Origin: Bacteroidales bacterium
GTDB lineage: Bacteria > Bacteroidota > Bacteroidia > Bacteroidales > G3-4614
Length of the DNA: 64,000 nt
Direction: 5' to 3'
Assembly (NCBI GenBank): GCA_015061035.1
Contig: SUXK01000005.1
Location: 62,001 to 126,000, forward strand
This document shows positions 1 through 10,317 of the stretch, in pieces. The stretch's first letter is position 1. Each line of letters opens with the position of its first letter. The notes beneath the pieces are model-generated. The model was not told the DNA's origin, ran no database searches, and saw only the letters and a program-made list of their open reading frames with translations. The position numbers and the translations under genes were made by a program.

Positions 1-141
1 GAGATATATGATACAACAGGCAAAATAATAACCTCAGGAACATACAGTAACGCTTCACTTCAAATTCCATTACCCACAACCCTTAAAGGAGTGGTAATGG
101 TTAAGGTAAACAATGAGGTTGTAAAGGTGATTTGTGAATAG
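1..141 (+). CDS. C-terminal end of a secreted protein with a T9SS-like tail (partial)
   Basis: The window opens inside a reading frame that runs 46 codons to a TAG. The translated end has the pattern of a type IX secretion (Por) C-terminal domain: a short beta-rich stretch reading YDTTGKIITSG, then LP, a Lys-Gly turn and a final VMVKV strand. It closely matches the end of the complete gene that follows, so the two are tandem paralogues. In this family the tail directs proteins across the outer membrane and is then cleaved. The passenger domain lies outside the window, so the function of the protein is unknown. Confidence 0.65.
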   Translation, partial: EIYDTTGKIITSGTYSNASLQIPLPTTLKGVVMVKVNNEVVKVICE

Positions 142-258
142 TTAAATAGATATGACAATAGAGGGAGAACAAAAAATAGATATAGAACAAGGAGCAATAT
201 TCAATCTAATAAATGGAACAATAAAATAGATTATATAAACTTCAAATATATTAAGATT

Positions 259-1269
259 ATGAAACGAATAGCAAGAATAATTAGTAAGTTAGTTTTATTA
301 ACACTGCTAATATTAACCTCAAATATCTCTATATATGCCCAAACAGAAGAAAATATAACCCTACCCGAAGTATTTCCTAATGAAGATGCGGTTTGGGTTA
401 TATTAGTAACACAAACAGAGAATAATCCAAGGGATGTATTTGAGCCTTATTACAAAGAAACTACTTATAGGACCTCCTATTATTTATTAGGGGATACAAT
501 CATAGAAAATAAAAAATATTCAAAATTATATTTTATATATGGAGAATTAGATTCTTTAAAGGTAAAATCTTGCAACTTTTATACCGAAAATCAGTTATAT
601 GTAGGAGCAATAAGAGTTGAGGGAGAGCAAGTGTATTTACGACCTCATGAGGTGATATATTGTATAGCAGAAGATTGGATGTGTCCCCATATTGACTGTA
701 TTGAAGAGGATGGTTATCCTTGGTATAAAGATGAAAATATAGATTATACTCTATTTGGAGAAGATGTTCTTATGTACGATTTTAGTGTTGAGGAATCAGA
801 ACGTTTATATATTGATAATTATCACACAAATTATAACATAGAATGTCACCATTTTCTCGCAACTGGAATAATAAAAGGTTCTAAATATGCACATCCATGG
901 ATAAAAGGGATAGGTTCAACAGGAGGGTTATGGTTTAATTTTGATTATACCCCTATGTCAGGATATGGGGTTAGAAGAGGTTTAAAATCTTTCCACTATA
1001 AAGGCAAACAATTTTACCCTACTGAAGAATCAGGAATTAACGAGAGTATCGCAGAGGAGAACATCACCAAAGCATACGTATCTGATGGGGTATTGTATAT
1101 TGAGAGTGCCGAAGATATAAACTCGGTTACGGTTTATGATGCAATGGGAAGAATAATAACTTCAGGAACATACAGTAACGCTTTACTTCAAATTCCATTA
1201 CCCACAACCCTTAAAGGAGTGGTAATGGTTAAGGTTGACAACTGTGTTGTGAAGGTTATTTGCAATTAG
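259..1269 (+). CDS. Secreted protein with T9SS-like C-terminal sorting domain
   Basis: A 336-residue protein with an N-terminal signal peptide (basic MKR start, hydrophobic residues about 11-25, AQ cleavage-like site near residue 28). The middle, about residues 35-260, is rich in Tyr, Glu and Trp and matches no family I recognise. The last 75 residues resemble a Por/T9SS type A sorting tail, with VYDAMGRI, LPTTLKG and a closing VMVKV strand. By family knowledge it would be exported by T9SS to the cell surface or medium. It follows a paralogue whose tail is nearly identical in DNA. A hairpin terminator follows at 1294. The passenger function is unknown. Confidence 0.75.
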   Translation: MKRIARIISKLVLLTLLILTSNISIYAQTEENITLPEVFPNEDAVWVILVTQTENNPRDVFEPYYKETTYRTSYYLLGDTIIENKKYSKLYFIYGELDSLKVKSCNFYTENQLYVGAIRVEGEQVYLRPHEVIYCIAEDWMCPHIDCIEEDGYPWYKDENIDYTLFGEDVLMYDFSVEESERLYIDNYHTNYNIECHHFLATGIIKGSKYAHPWIKGIGSTGGLWFNFDYTPMSGYGVRRGLKSFHYKGKQFYPTEESGINESIAEENITKAYVSDGVLYIESAEDINSVTVYDAMGRIITSGTYSNALLQIPLPTTLKGVVMVKVDNCVVKVICN

Positions 1270-1293
1270 TCATCAATCCACCATATAAAAAAT

Positions 1294-1326
1294 GAGGTAA
1301 GGCTTAAAAGGCTTTACCTCTTTTTT
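1294..1326 (+). terminator. Rho-independent terminator after the T9SS-tail gene
   Basis: An 11-bp stem (GAGGTAAGGCT pairing with GGCTTTACCTC, two G-U pairs) with a short A-rich loop is followed directly by six T residues. It separates the secreted-protein gene from the ribosomal cluster. Confidence 0.85.
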
Positions 1327-1428
1327 GTAAACTGAATTTTGATACATCTAAAAATAAGTTCTTTTATTTTTCATCTTGATTTTACACTTACTCTTTGAAA
1401 TTGCCTCACTAAAAAACTTCCTGAAAAA

Positions 1429-1460
1429 TTTGTGTAATTGCCAAAAAAATAGTACTTTTG
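1429..1460 (+). promoter_or_regulatory. Promoter of the ribosomal (str) operon
   Basis: TTTG at 1429-1432 and TACTTTTG at 1453-1460, separated by 20 nt, fit the Bacteroidetes -33/-7 consensus exactly. Transcription should begin near 1466, giving a leader of roughly 135 nt before rpsL. The stretch 1270-1603 otherwise holds only the preceding terminator and this leader; a 61-codon frame across it at 1376-1561 is not credible as a gene. Confidence 0.8.
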
Positions 1461-1603
1461 CGAAGTTTTTAGCGCCAAAAAGTATGCGTATCTCATTATA
1501 TGGTATTGAGTTACAAATGATTAGAACGTATATTTCGAGTAATGAAAACGAGAAGAATTAATTAATATAAGTATAAACAAAACTATTAAAAAAGTTCTAA
1601 AAA

Positions 1604-1987
1604 ATGCCTACAATTCAACAATTAGTAAGAAAAGGAAGGGTAGTTTTGGAGGATAAAAGTAAATCTCCCGCATTAGATTCATGTCCTCAAAGACGTGGTG
1701 TATGTGTGAGAGTTTATACAACAACTCCTAAAAAACCTAACTCTGCTATGCGTAAAGTGGCTAGGGTTCGTTTAACAAACGGAAAAGAGGTTAACTCTTA
1801 CATTCCAGGAGAAGGACACAACTTGCAAGAGCACTCTATCGTAATGGTACGTGGTGGTCGTGTAAAAGACCTTCCCGGTGTACGTTATCACATTGTACGC
1901 GGTACATTAGATACTGCCGGTGTAGCAAACCGTACCCAACGTCGCTCGAAATACGGAGCAAAACGTCCTAAAGCAGGTAAAAAATAA
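1604..1987 (+). CDS. rpsL: 30S ribosomal protein S12 (uS12)
   Basis: A 127-residue decoding-centre protein of the small subunit. The universally conserved block TPKKPNSA lies at residues 41-48, with Lys43 at the site where streptomycin-resistance changes occur in other bacteria, and the [14 protein letters not shown] loop follows. Length is normal for the family and the C-terminus is basic. It is the first gene of the cluster, and its start follows an A-rich leader with no Shine-Dalgarno motif. A 168-nt gap separates it from rpsG. Confidence 0.98.
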   Translation: MPTIQQLVRKGRVVLEDKSKSPALDSCPQRRGVCVRVYTTTPKKPNSAMRKVARVRLTNGKEVNSYIPGEGHNLQEHSIVMVRGGRVKDLPGVRYHIVRGTLDTAGVANRTQRRSKYGAKRPKAGKK

Positions 1988-2155
1988 TTAGTTGCACGCC
2001 TGTAAAAACATTGATGCAACGCCAGAGAAATTAAAACTTAGTTGTAAAACTATTTTCTAGTTTCTTGGATAGGCTGATTCGGTTGAGTAAACGGTATTAG
2101 AGAATACTGTTGAAGATGTGAAAAGCAACCAAGAACAAGAACAAAAAGAATTAAG

Positions 2156-2629
2156 ATGAGAAAAGCAAAACCAAAGAAAAGGGTCGTATTACCAGATCCT
2201 ATCTTCAGTGATGTAAAGGTTTCAAAATTTGTAAACCACTTGATGTATGACGGAAAGAAGAATACCGCATACACTATTTTCTATTCCGCTCTTGATATGG
2301 TTAAATCTAAAATGACCACAGAAGAGACAGCCCTCGAAATATGGAAGAAGGCTTTGGAAAACATTACACCTCAAGTAGAGGTTAAGTCACGTCGCGTGGG
2401 AGGAGCAACATTCCAAGTACCTACGGAAATCCGCCCAGACCGCAAAGAGTCAATCTCGATGAAAAATTTAATATTGTACGCACGTAAACGTGGAGGCAAA
2501 ACTATGGCAGACAAATTGGCTGCTGAGATAATGGATGCTTATAACAACCAAGGTGGTGCGTTTAAACGTAAAGAGGATATGCACAAAATGGCTGAGGCTA
2601 ACCGTGCGTTTGCTCACTTTAGATTTTAA
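2156..2629 (+). CDS. rpsG: 30S ribosomal protein S7 (uS7)
   Basis: A 157-residue protein that nucleates assembly of the 30S head and contacts the E-site tRNA. It has the typical MRKAKPKKR start, the DPIFSD motif, the [11 protein letters not shown] loop at about residues 79-89 and the C-terminal [15 protein letters not shown] helix region. The length matches S7 of Bacteroidales. It is co-directional with rpsL and only 7 nt before fusA. In other bacteria S7 represses its own operon; the long upstream spacer would be the place to look for such a site here. Confidence 0.98.
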   Translation: MRKAKPKKRVVLPDPIFSDVKVSKFVNHLMYDGKKNTAYTIFYSALDMVKSKMTTEETALEIWKKALENITPQVEVKSRRVGGATFQVPTEIRPDRKESISMKNLILYARKRGGKTMADKLAAEIMDAYNNQGGAFKRKEDMHKMAEANRAFAHFRF

Positions 2630-2636
2630 TTGAAAG

Positions 2637-4760
2637 ATGGCAAAAGGAGACGAATTATTAAAATATACCAGAAACTTAGGTATTATGGCGCACATCGATG
2701 CTGGTAAAACTACCACATCGGAGCGTATTCTGTTTTACACCGGTTTAACACACAAAATTGGTGAGGTACACGATGGTGCAGCCACAATGGACTGGATGGA
2801 GCAAGAGCAAGAGCGTGGTATCACTATCACATCTGCTGCTACTACAACTTGGTGGAACTACAACAACGAGAAGTATAAAATCAATTTGATTGACACTCCG
2901 GGACACGTGGATTTCACAGCAGAGGTAGAACGTTCACTTCGTATTTTGGACGGTGCCGTAGCAACATTCTGTGCAGTAGGAGGAGTAGAACCTCAATCTG
3001 AGACAGTATGGCGTCAAGCAGACAAATATAACGTTCCCCGTGTAGGTTACGTTAATAAAATGGACCGTTCAGGTGCAAACTTCTTTGAGGTTGTACGTCA
3101 ACTTAAAGAGGTATTGGGAGCAAATCCTTGTCCAATCCAAATTCCTATCGGTGCAGAGGAGAACTTCAAAGGAGTTATCGACTTGGTTCGTATGAAAGCC
3201 CTATACTGGCCAAACGAGTCAATGGGTGCTGATTACACAGTAGAGGAGATACCTGCAGAGTTACAAGCAGAGGCAGATGAGTGGAGAGAGAAACTATTAG
3301 AGAGTGTAGCAGACTTTGATGACGCTTTAATGGAGAAATTCTTCGATGATCCCTCAACTATCACCGAGGAGGAGATAAAAGTAGCAATAAGAAAAGGAAC
3401 TCTTGCAATGAAGATGGTTCCTATGACTTGCGGTTCATCATTCAAAAACAAAGGAGTACAAACATTGCTTGATGCAGTATGTGCATACTTGCCAAGTCCA
3501 ACAGATACACCATCAGTAGTTGGACACGAGGTTGACAACAAAGAGGTGGAGATTTCTCGTAAACCTTCATCAGGCGAGCCACTATCAGCATTGATATTCA
3601 AAATTGCAGTTGACCCATATGTAGGTCGTTTGTGTTTCTTCCGCGTTTATTCAGGTGACCTTGCAGCAGGTTCATACGTATTGAATACTCGTTCAGGTAA
3701 AAAAGAGCGTATATCACGTCTATTCCAAATGCACTCAAGCAAACAAAACCCAAAAGAGGTTATCGGATGTGGTGATATAGGTGCAGCAGTAGGTTTGAAA
3801 GATGTTCGTACAGGAGATACAATCTGTGCAGAGAACGCTCCAATCGTATTGGAGTCAATGGACTTCCCAGAACCAGTTATCGGAATAGCAGTTGAGCCAA
3901 AAACTCAAAAAGACTTGGATAAACTTGGTCTTGGACTACAAAAACTTGCTGAGGAGGATCCAACATTTACAGTTAAATCAGATGAAGATACAGGTCAAAC
4001 AATCATCAGCGGAATGGGTGAGCTTCACCTTGAGATTATTATCGACCGTCTTCGCCGCGAGTTTAACGTAGAGTGTAACCAAGGACGTCCTCAAGTATCA
4101 TACAAAGAGGCAATCACACAATCAGTTGAGTTGCGTGAAACTTACAAGAAACAAACAGGAGGTCGCGGTAAATATGCCGACATGATTGTACGCGTAGAGC
4201 CAGTTGACGCTGATTTCGAAGGAAGTTTGCAATTCGTTGATGAGGTTAAAGGTGGTAACATTCCAAAAGAGTACATCCCATCAATTCAAAAAGGTTTCAC
4301 AACTGCTATGAAGAACGGAGTACTTGCAGGATACCAAGTTGACCAATTGAAAGTAACAGTAATAGACGGATCATATCACCCCGTAGACTCGGATCAATTA
4401 TCATTCGAGGTTTGTGCAATCCAAGCATTCAAAAAGGCTTGTGAGAAAGCAGGACCAACACTTCTTGAGCCAATCATGAAGATCGAGGTGGTAACACCCG
4501 AGGAGAGCATGGGAGATGTAATCTCAGACCTTAACAAACGCCGTGGACAAGTAGAGGGAATGGAGTCAAGCCGTAGCGGTGCCCGCATCGTAAAAGCAAA
4601 AGCACCCCTTGCAGAGATGTTCGGATATGTAACATCATTGCGTACAATCACTTCAGGACGTGCAACATCAACTATGACATTCTCACACTATGCCGAGGTT
4701 AGTTCATCAATTGCTAAGAACGTACTAACAGAGGTTAAGGGAAGAGTAGATTTATTGTAG
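2637..4760 (+). CDS. fusA: Elongation factor G
   Basis: The translocation GTPase, 707 residues, which moves tRNAs and mRNA after peptide transfer and helps split ribosomes with RRF. The GTP-binding motifs are intact: AHIDAGKT at residues 18-25, DTPGH at 86-90 and NKMD near 140. The later domains are present, including the domain IV RGKYADM segment and the C-terminal GYVTSLRT region. It sits in the str arrangement between rpsG and rpsJ. This is the canonical EF-G length, and its place in the operon argues against it being the second EF-G-like paralogue that some Bacteroidetes carry. Confidence 0.97.
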   Translation: MAKGDELLKYTRNLGIMAHIDAGKTTTSERILFYTGLTHKIGEVHDGAATMDWMEQEQERGITITSAATTTWWNYNNEKYKINLIDTPGHVDFTAEVERSLRILDGAVATFCAVGGVEPQSETVWRQADKYNVPRVGYVNKMDRSGANFFEVVRQLKEVLGANPCPIQIPIGAEENFKGVIDLVRMKALYWPNESMGADYTVEEIPAELQAEADEWREKLLESVADFDDALMEKFFDDPSTITEEEIKVAIRKGTLAMKMVPMTCGSSFKNKGVQTLLDAVCAYLPSPTDTPSVVGHEVDNKEVEISRKPSSGEPLSALIFKIAVDPYVGRLCFFRVYSGDLAAGSYVLNTRSGKKERISRLFQMHSSKQNPKEVIGCGDIGAAVGLKDVRTGDTICAENAPIVLESMDFPEPVIGIAVEPKTQKDLDKLGLGLQKLAEEDPTFTVKSDEDTGQTIISGMGELHLEIIIDRLRREFNVECNQGRPQVSYKEAITQSVELRETYKKQTGGRGKYADMIVRVEPVDADFEGSLQFVDEVKGGNIPKEYIPSIQKGFTTAMKNGVLAGYQVDQLKVTVIDGSYHPVDSDQLSFEVCAIQAFKKACEKAGPTLLEPIMKIEVVTPEESMGDVISDLNKRRGQVEGMESSRSGARIVKAKAPLAEMFGYVTSLRTITSGRATSTMTFSHYAEVSSSIAKNVLTEVKGRVDLL

Positions 4761-4783
4761 TATTCAAAAATCATAAACGCGAT

Positions 4784-5095
4784 ATGAGTTCAAAAATAAG
4801 AATTAAATTAAAATCTTACGATCACACTTTGGTTGATAAATCAGCTGAGAAGATTGTAAAAACAGTAAAAGCAACAGGCGCAGTTGTAAAAGGTCCTATA
4901 CCTCTACCAACACGCAAACGTATCTTTACTGTAAACCGTTCAACATTCGTAAATAAAAAATCGCGCGAGCAATTCGAACTTTCATTCTACCGTCGTTTGA
5001 TAGAGATTGAAATTTTAGATGGTTCGTCAAAAGCAGTAGAGGCACTAATGAAATTAGAGTTGCCCAGCGGAGTTGACGTAGAAATAAAATTGTAA
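4784..5095 (+). CDS. rpsJ: 30S ribosomal protein S10 (uS10)
   Basis: A 103-residue head protein of the small subunit, recognisable from [10 protein letters not shown] at the start and the [14 protein letters not shown] loop around residues 40-53. In other bacteria it also acts with NusB in antitermination. It opens the S10 portion of the cluster, 23 nt after fusA, with no promoter visible between them, so str and S10 genes are probably transcribed together. Confidence 0.97.
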   Translation: MSSKIRIKLKSYDHTLVDKSAEKIVKTVKATGAVVKGPIPLPTRKRIFTVNRSTFVNKKSREQFELSFYRRLIEIEILDGSSKAVEALMKLELPSGVDVEIKL

Positions 5096-5119
5096 TAAAC
5101 CAATTAATAACAAAAAGAA

Positions 5120-5737
5120 ATGCCAGGATTATTAGGAAAAAAAATCGGAATGACATCCGTATTCAGTGCTGAGGGCGTAAACATGCCATGCACTGTTATC
5201 GAAGTAGGTCCTTGCGTAGTTACACAAATCAAAACCGTTGAAACAGACGGTTATGCTGCAGTGCAAGTAGGTTTCGAAGACAAAAAAGAGAAACACACTA
5301 CAAAAGCAGAGATGGGACACTTTAACAAAAGTGGTGTAACACCCAAGAGACACTTGGCCGAGTTCAAAGGTTTTGAAACAGAGTACAACTTAGGAGATGT
5401 AATCTCTGTAGATTTCTTCACAGAGGACGATTATGTTGATGTAATCGGAACATCAAAAGGTAAAGGTTACCAAGGTGTAGTAAAACGCCACGGATTTGGT
5501 GGAGTTGGACAAACAACACACGGTCAACACAACCGCCTACGTGCTCCCGGATCAATAGGTGCATGTTCATACCCTGCACGTGTATTCAAAGGAACTCGCA
5601 TGGCCGGACAAACAGGTAACGCAAGAGTAACTGTACAAAACTTGCAAGTGATTAAAGTTATACCCGAGCATAACCTTTTATTAGTAAAAGGATCTATCCC
5701 CGGAAGTAAAGGTTCAATCGTAATAATAGAGAAGTAA
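5120..5737 (+). CDS. rplC: 50S ribosomal protein L3 (uL3)
   Basis: A 205-residue protein that reaches toward the peptidyl transferase centre and nucleates 50S assembly. [12 protein letters not shown] at the start, [16 protein letters not shown] and the [15 protein letters not shown]/GHxG-type loop are all recognisable. It lies between rpsJ and rplD as in nearly all bacteria, with 24 and 2 nt gaps. The start is the first ATG after an A-rich stretch. Confidence 0.97.
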   Translation: MPGLLGKKIGMTSVFSAEGVNMPCTVIEVGPCVVTQIKTVETDGYAAVQVGFEDKKEKHTTKAEMGHFNKSGVTPKRHLAEFKGFETEYNLGDVISVDFFTEDDYVDVIGTSKGKGYQGVVKRHGFGGVGQTTHGQHNRLRAPGSIGACSYPARVFKGTRMAGQTGNARVTVQNLQVIKVIPEHNLLLVKGSIPGSKGSIVIIEK

Positions 5738-5739
5738 TC

Positions 5740-6360
5740 ATGGAACTTAGTGTATTAAACATCAAAGGCGAGGATACCGGTAAAAAAGTTACGTTGAACG
5801 ATACAGTATTCGGTATAGAGCCAAACGAGCACGCAATCTATCTTGATGTAAAGCAATTCATGGCAAACAACCGCCAAGGAACACACAAATCAAAAGAGAG
5901 AAGCGAAGTATCAGGAAGTACTCGTAAACTAAAAAGACAAAAAGGAACAGGTGGAGCACGTAGTGGAGATATCAACTCACCAGTTATGGTAGGAGGAGGA
6001 CGCGTATTTGGTCCAGTACCTCGCGATTACAGCTTCAAACTAAACAAAAAAGTTAAAGCATTAGCACGCAAATCTGCGTTAAGTTGCAAATTAACAGAAA
6101 ATGCTATAGTAGTAGTTGAAGATTTCTCATTTGAGGCACCAAAAACTAAACAATTTATAGAATTTACAAAAAATTTGCAAGTTGCTGATAAAAAGTTACT
6201 TTTAGTTTTATCAGATCAAAATAAAAACGTATATTTGTCAGCTAGAAATCTTCCAAAGGCTAAAGTTATAACTGTTTCTGAATTAAACACTTACAAAATT
6301 CTCGATTGCGAGACTTTAGTAATGTTTGAGAGTTCAGTAGCATTAATTAATGAATTTTAA
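5740..6360 (+). CDS. rplD: 50S ribosomal protein L4 (uL4)
   Basis: A 206-residue protein lining the nascent-peptide tunnel. The extended loop with [15 protein letters not shown] (about residues 64-78) followed by GGGRVFGP is diagnostic. In E. coli it represses the S10 operon; I see no evidence for or against that here. The start lies 2 nt after rplC, suggesting translational coupling. Confidence 0.97.
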   Translation: MELSVLNIKGEDTGKKVTLNDTVFGIEPNEHAIYLDVKQFMANNRQGTHKSKERSEVSGSTRKLKRQKGTGGARSGDINSPVMVGGGRVFGPVPRDYSFKLNKKVKALARKSALSCKLTENAIVVVEDFSFEAPKTKQFIEFTKNLQVADKKLLLVLSDQNKNVYLSARNLPKAKVITVSELNTYKILDCETLVMFESSVALINEF

Positions 6361-6363
6361 TAG

Positions 6364-6370
6364 AAGGAGG
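6364..6370 (+). promoter_or_regulatory. Strong Shine-Dalgarno site of rplW
   Basis: AAGGAGG ends 7 nt before the rplW ATG. Most genes in the window have only A-rich leaders, so this site stands out. Confidence 0.75.
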
Positions 6371-6377
6371 CACGAAA

Positions 6378-6668
6378 ATGGCAATAATAATTAAACCGAT
6401 AGTAACGGAAAAAATGACCAGCATTTCGGAGAAATACAACCGTTTTGGATTTCGTGTAAGTCCCGATGCTAACAAATCACAGATTAAAAAAGCTGTGGAA
6501 GAGATGTACAATGTAACAGTTGTTTCGGTAAACACAATGAACTATAAAGGCAAAAACAAAAGCCGTTATACAAAATCAGGACTTATCGAAGGAAAAACTG
6601 CTTCATACAAAAAAGCATTAGTTACATTGAAAGAAGGAGATACAATAGATTTTTTTAGCAATATTTAA
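6378..6668 (+). CDS. rplW: 50S ribosomal protein L23 (uL23)
   Basis: A 96-residue protein at the tunnel exit, where trigger factor and SRP dock. The [11 protein letters not shown] start, [22 protein letters not shown] and the MNYKGK segment are typical, with the acidic C-terminus replaced by a short FSNI end. Unusually for this phylum, a full AAGGAGG sits at 6364-6370, 7 nt before the ATG. Confidence 0.96.
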   Translation: MAIIIKPIVTEKMTSISEKYNRFGFRVSPDANKSQIKKAVEEMYNVTVVSVNTMNYKGKNKSRYTKSGLIEGKTASYKKALVTLKEGDTIDFFSNI

Positions 6669-6676
6669 TTAAACAA

Positions 6677-7501
6677 ATGGCAGTACGTAAATTGAAGCCC
6701 ACAACACCGGGGCAAAGACACAAGATTATTGGTGCGTTTGATAAAATCACTGCTACCGCACCAGAAAAATCACTTGTAGTCGGTAAAAAAAGTACTGGTG
6801 GACGCAACAACGAAGGACATCTAACGATGCGTTACATCGGAGGCGGACACAAACGCAAGTACAGACTTATCGATTTCAAGAGAAATAAAGACGGTGTACC
6901 AGCAACAGTAAAGACAATCGAGTATGACCCAAACCGTTCATCTCGCATTGCACTTCTTTATTATGTTGATGGCGAGAAGCGCTATATAATTGCGCCCAAT
7001 GGTCTTGAAGTAGGAATGACAGTAATGTCAGGAGAGAAAGCAGCACCTGAAGTAGGAAACGCACTATTCCTTTCTGATATACCAGTCGGAACAGTAATTC
7101 ACAACATTGAGTTGCGTCCTGGACAAGGAGCAGCGTTGGTACGTTCGGCAGGAGTATTTGCACAATTAACTTCGAGAGAAGGAAAATATGCAATTATCAA
7201 ATTGCCTTCAGGAGAGACACGTAAGATTCTTTCAGCATGTAAAGCAACTATCGGAACAGTAGGAAACTCAGACCACGCACTTGAGCAATCAGGAAAAGCA
7301 GGTCGTTCACGTTGGTTAGGACGTCGTCCTCGTAACCGTGGTGTTGTTATGAACCCCGTTGATCACCCAATGGGTGGAGGTGAAGGACGTGCATCAGGAG
7401 GACATCCTCGTTCACGTAAAGGTCTTTACGCAAAAGGTCTTAAAACAAGAGCTCCTAAAAAGGCTTCTTCACAATATATTATAGAAAGAAGAAAGAAATA
7501 A
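6677..7501 (+). CDS. rplB: 50S ribosomal protein L2 (uL2)
   Basis: A 274-residue primary rRNA-binding protein needed for subunit association and peptidyl transferase activity. It has the [17 protein letters not shown] block near residue 55, [14 protein letters not shown] and the C-terminal [17 protein letters not shown] loop containing the conserved histidine of the active-centre region. It is separated from rplW by 8 nt. Confidence 0.98.
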   Translation: MAVRKLKPTTPGQRHKIIGAFDKITATAPEKSLVVGKKSTGGRNNEGHLTMRYIGGGHKRKYRLIDFKRNKDGVPATVKTIEYDPNRSSRIALLYYVDGEKRYIIAPNGLEVGMTVMSGEKAAPEVGNALFLSDIPVGTVIHNIELRPGQGAALVRSAGVFAQLTSREGKYAIIKLPSGETRKILSACKATIGTVGNSDHALEQSGKAGRSRWLGRRPRNRGVVMNPVDHPMGGGEGRASGGHPRSRKGLYAKGLKTRAPKKASSQYIIERRKK

Positions 7502-7524
7502 TTTGATTTGAATAATTAATAACT

Positions 7525-7791
7525 ATGAGTCGTTCATTAAAAAAAGGACCATTTATCAGTGTGAAACTTCAAAAGAAAGTTGACGCAATGGAGGCTACCG
7601 GTAAAAAATCGGTAATCAAAACTTGGTCACGTGCATCTATGATTTCTCCCGATTTCGTAGGACACACTTTCGCCGTTCACAATGGTAATAAGTTTATTCC
7701 CGTATATGTAACAGAGAACATGGTAGGACACAAACTTGGAGAATTTGCTCCAACTCGTATCTTCCGTGGACACGGAGGTAACAAAAAATAA
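7525..7791 (+). CDS. rpsS: 30S ribosomal protein S19 (uS19)
   Basis: An 88-residue 30S head protein. [11 protein letters not shown], the [20 protein letters not shown] centre and the [16 protein letters not shown] end are family signatures. It is placed between rplB and rplV as usual. Confidence 0.98.
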   Translation: MSRSLKKGPFISVKLQKKVDAMEATGKKSVIKTWSRASMISPDFVGHTFAVHNGNKFIPVYVTENMVGHKLGEFAPTRIFRGHGGNKK

Positions 7792-7843
7792 TTAAACCTC
7801 CTTGGGAATTTTAAAAACTAATAAAGTAAAAAAGAAAAATAAC

Positions 7844-8254
7844 ATGGGTGCAAGAAAAAGAGAATCAGCCGAAAAAAGAAAAGAGGCCTTGAAAGAGAAG
7901 AGCTTCGCTAAGCTGAACAATGTACCAACCTCACCCCGTAAAATGCGTTTAGTAGCAGATATGGTAAGAGGAATGGAAGTGTTCAGAGCACTTGGCGTAC
8001 TAAAATTCTCTACAAAAGAGGCATCGGCAAGATTAGAAAAATTGTTGCGTTCAGCAATTGCCAACTGGGAACAGAAAAACGAACGCAAAGCCGAGAGCGG
8101 CGAACTATACATATCAGAGATCTTTGTAGATGGAGCTGCTATGTTGAAACGCCTACGTCCGGCACCACAAGGTCGCGGATACAGAATCCGTAAACGTTCA
8201 AACCACGTAACCTTGTTTGTTGATACAATAACTAAAAACGAAAATCAAGATTAA
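7844..8254 (+). CDS. rplV: 50S ribosomal protein L22 (uL22)
   Basis: A 136-residue protein whose long beta-hairpin lines the exit tunnel. [14 protein letters not shown] near the start and [21 protein letters not shown] near the end are diagnostic. The frame is open further upstream to a TTG at 7802, but the ATG at 7844 gives the MGARK start and length typical of Bacteroidales L22, and the extra 14 residues look like an A-rich leader. It is followed 6 nt later by rpsC. Confidence 0.96.
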   Translation: MGARKRESAEKRKEALKEKSFAKLNNVPTSPRKMRLVADMVRGMEVFRALGVLKFSTKEASARLEKLLRSAIANWEQKNERKAESGELYISEIFVDGAAMLKRLRPAPQGRGYRIRKRSNHVTLFVDTITKNENQD

Positions 8255-8260
8255 TAAGAG

Positions 8261-8995
8261 ATGGGACAAAAAGTAAATCCGATAAGCAACCGATTAGGAA
8301 TCATCAGAGGCTGGGATTCTAACTGGTACGGCGGCGATAAGTACGGAGACAAGTTATATGAAGACAGTAAAATCCGTAAATATCTAAATGCCCGTCTTTC
8401 AAAAGCAAGTGGAGTATCACGCATCATCATAGAGCGTACTCTAAAACTAATAATTATAACTATTTGCACATCACGTCCTGGTATGGTTATCGGCAAAGGT
8501 GGACAAGAGGTTGATAAACTTAAAGAAGAGTTAAAGAAAATCACCGACAAGTCTGACAAAGATATCCAAATCAATATCTACGAGATAAAGAAACCAGAAC
8601 TTGACGCCGTTATTGTTGCTAATAGCATTGCTCGTCAGCTTGAAGGAAAGATGGCTTACCGTCGTGCAATCAAAACTGCGATATCAAACACAATGCGTGC
8701 TGGAGCAGAGGGAATCAAAATCCAAATTTCAGGACGTCTAAACGGAGCAGAGATGGCGCGTTCAGAAATGTATAAAGAAGGACGTACACCTCTACACACA
8801 TTACGTGCAGACATTGATTACTCTTTAGCAGAGGCACTAACAAAAGTTGGTTTGTTAGGAATCAAAGTATGGATTTGTCGTGGTGAAGTTTATGGTAAGA
8901 GAGATCTTGCTCCTTCATTTACAGCACAAAAAGAGACACGTGGCGCAGCCGCAGGTCAAGGAGCTAAAAAAGGCTTCAAGAGAAACAAAAAGTAA
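8261..8995 (+). CDS. rpsC: 30S ribosomal protein S3 (uS3)
   Basis: A 244-residue protein at the mRNA entry channel, with helicase-like function in the ribosome. [13 protein letters not shown], the KH domain loop [13 protein letters not shown] (about residues 73-85), the [16 protein letters not shown] region and GVKVWI-type [10 protein letters not shown] near residue 205 are all present. The C-terminus is the basic tail seen in the phylum. Confidence 0.98.
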   Translation: MGQKVNPISNRLGIIRGWDSNWYGGDKYGDKLYEDSKIRKYLNARLSKASGVSRIIIERTLKLIIITICTSRPGMVIGKGGQEVDKLKEELKKITDKSDKDIQINIYEIKKPELDAVIVANSIARQLEGKMAYRRAIKTAISNTMRAGAEGIKIQISGRLNGAEMARSEMYKEGRTPLHTLRADIDYSLAEALTKVGLLGIKVWICRGEVYGKRDLAPSFTAQKETRGAAAGQGAKKGFKRNKK

Positions 8996-9018
8996 TTAAC
9001 ACAAAGAACTGACAGAAA

Positions 9019-9450
9019 ATGTTACAACCGAGAAAAACAAAATTCAGAAGGCAGCAAAAGGGTCGCATGAAAGGTGTGGCTCAACGCGGCAACGAGTTGG
9101 CATTTGGCTCTTTTGGTATCAAGTGTTTGCAATCAAAGTGGATTACAGGTCGCCAAATTGAGGCTGCCCGTATTGCCGTTACCCGCTATATGCAACGTCA
9201 AGGACAAGTTTGGATCAGAATTTTCCCTGACAAACCAATTACTAAAAAGCCTGCCGAAGTACGTATGGGTAAAGGAAAAGGATCACCCGAAGGATTCGTA
9301 GCACCTGTAACTCCAGGAAGAATCCTAATAGAGATAGATGGCGTATCTTTAGAGGTGGCAAAAGAAGCATTGCGTTTAGGAGCGCAAAAACTTCCCGTTA
9401 CCACAAAATTAATAATCCGTCGTGATTACGACGAAACTCAAAACGCATAA
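9019..9450 (+). CDS. rplP: 50S ribosomal protein L16 (uL16)
   Basis: A 143-residue protein that helps position aminoacyl-tRNA in the A site. [33 protein letters not shown] and the [19 protein letters not shown] loop are diagnostic. A second long frame inside it (9074-9301) is a shadow. It is followed by a strong ribosome-binding site for rpmC. Confidence 0.98.
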   Translation: MLQPRKTKFRRQQKGRMKGVAQRGNELAFGSFGIKCLQSKWITGRQIEAARIAVTRYMQRQGQVWIRIFPDKPITKKPAEVRMGKGKGSPEGFVAPVTPGRILIEIDGVSLEVAKEALRLGAQKLPVTTKLIIRRDYDETQNA

Positions 9451-9456
9451 GGAGGA
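9449..9456 (+). promoter_or_regulatory. Strong Shine-Dalgarno site of rpmC
   Basis: AAGGAGGA begins within the rplP stop codon and ends 6-7 nt before the rpmC ATG. It is one of only three clear sites of this kind in the ribosomal cluster. Confidence 0.75.
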
Positions 9457-9462
9457 TAAAAA

Positions 9463-9657
9463 ATGAAGATAGCAGAAATAAAAGAACTTCAAACAAAGGA
9501 GTTGGTTGAGAGAATTGAAGCACAAGAAATAGCTCTTAACCGTATGGTTATCAATCATAGTATCTCTCCTCTTGACAATCCTTCGCAAATTAAACAATTG
9601 CGTCGTGAGATTGCGCGTATGAAGGGTGAATTAAATCAAAGAGATCTAAACGCATAA
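9463..9657 (+). CDS. rpmC: 50S ribosomal protein L29 (uL29)
   Basis: A 64-residue coiled two-helix protein near the tunnel exit. The start KIAEIKELQTKEL and the NPSQIKQLRREIARM helix fit the family. Its start is fixed by the AAGGAGGA motif upstream. It lies between rplP and rpsQ as in most bacteria. Confidence 0.95.
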   Translation: MKIAEIKELQTKELVERIEAQEIALNRMVINHSISPLDNPSQIKQLRREIARMKGELNQRDLNA

Positions 9658-9670
9658 TCAATAACGCCGA

Positions 9671-9928
9671 ATGGAAACAAGAAACTTTAGAAAAGAGAGA
9701 GTAGGGGTTGTTACCAGTAACAAGATGGATAAAACTATCACAGTAACGGTAAAATGGAAAGAGAAACACCCCATATATGGTAAATTCGTAAACAAAACGA
9801 AAAAATACCATGCTCACGATGAGAAAAACGAGTGCGGTATTGGTGATACCGTTAGATTGATGGAAACTCGTCCTTTGAGCAAAATGAAAAGATGGAGAGT
9901 AGTTGAAATCGTAGAAAAAGCAAAATAA
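9671..9928 (+). CDS. rpsQ: 30S ribosomal protein S17 (uS17)
   Basis: An 85-residue OB-fold primary rRNA-binding protein. [19 protein letters not shown] at the start and the [30 protein letters not shown] end match the family closely. It is 13 nt after rpmC and 4 nt before rplN. Confidence 0.97.
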   Translation: METRNFRKERVGVVTSNKMDKTITVTVKWKEKHPIYGKFVNKTKKYHAHDEKNECGIGDTVRLMETRPLSKMKRWRVVEIVEKAK

Positions 9929-9932
9929 TATT

Positions 9933-10298
9933 ATGATACAACAAGAGTCAAGACTAACTGTCGCTGATAATAGCGGCGCAAAAGAGGCACTTTGTATCCG
10001 TGTACTTGGTGGAACCGGAAGACGCTATGCAAGCGTAGGCGATATTATCGTTGTTGCTGTAAAAGGCGTGGTTCCTTCAAGTGATATGAAAAAAGGTGCA
10101 GTGTCAAAAGCTGTTGTCGTACGCACTAAAAAAGAGATACGTCGTGCAGATGGATCTTACATACGTTTCGACGACAACGCATGTGTATTATTAAACGGAG
10201 CAGGTGAAATTAGAGGTAGCCGTATATTCGGTCCTGTTGCTCGTGAGTTACGTGCAACTAACATGAAAATAGTTTCACTAGCACCTGAAGTACTTTAA
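9933..10298 (+). CDS. rplN: 50S ribosomal protein L14 (uL14)
   Basis: A 121-residue protein at the subunit interface and the docking site of the silencing factor Rsf[32 protein letters not shown] and the C-terminal [10 protein letters not shown] region are diagnostic. Confidence 0.98.
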   Translation: MIQQESRLTVADNSGAKEALCIRVLGGTGRRYASVGDIIVVAVKGVVPSSDMKKGAVSKAVVVRTKKEIRRADGSYIRFDDNACVLLNGAGEIRGSRIFGPVARELRATNMKIVSLAPEVL

Positions 10299-10317
10299 TA
10301 AATAAAAAAGTAGATTA

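Noticed and set aside
152..229. 25-codon ATG frame between the two T9SS-tail genes
   Set aside because: Too short, no recognisable promoter or homologue; kept only as a note because its composition is protein-like.
1376..1561. 61-codon frame before rpsL
   Set aside because: It covers the str promoter and the mRNA leader, and its sequence resembles no family.
2890..2915. CACGTG in fusA as a parS site
   Set aside because: The flanks do not continue the palindrome and the bases encode the invariant Gly-His-Val-Asp of EF-G.
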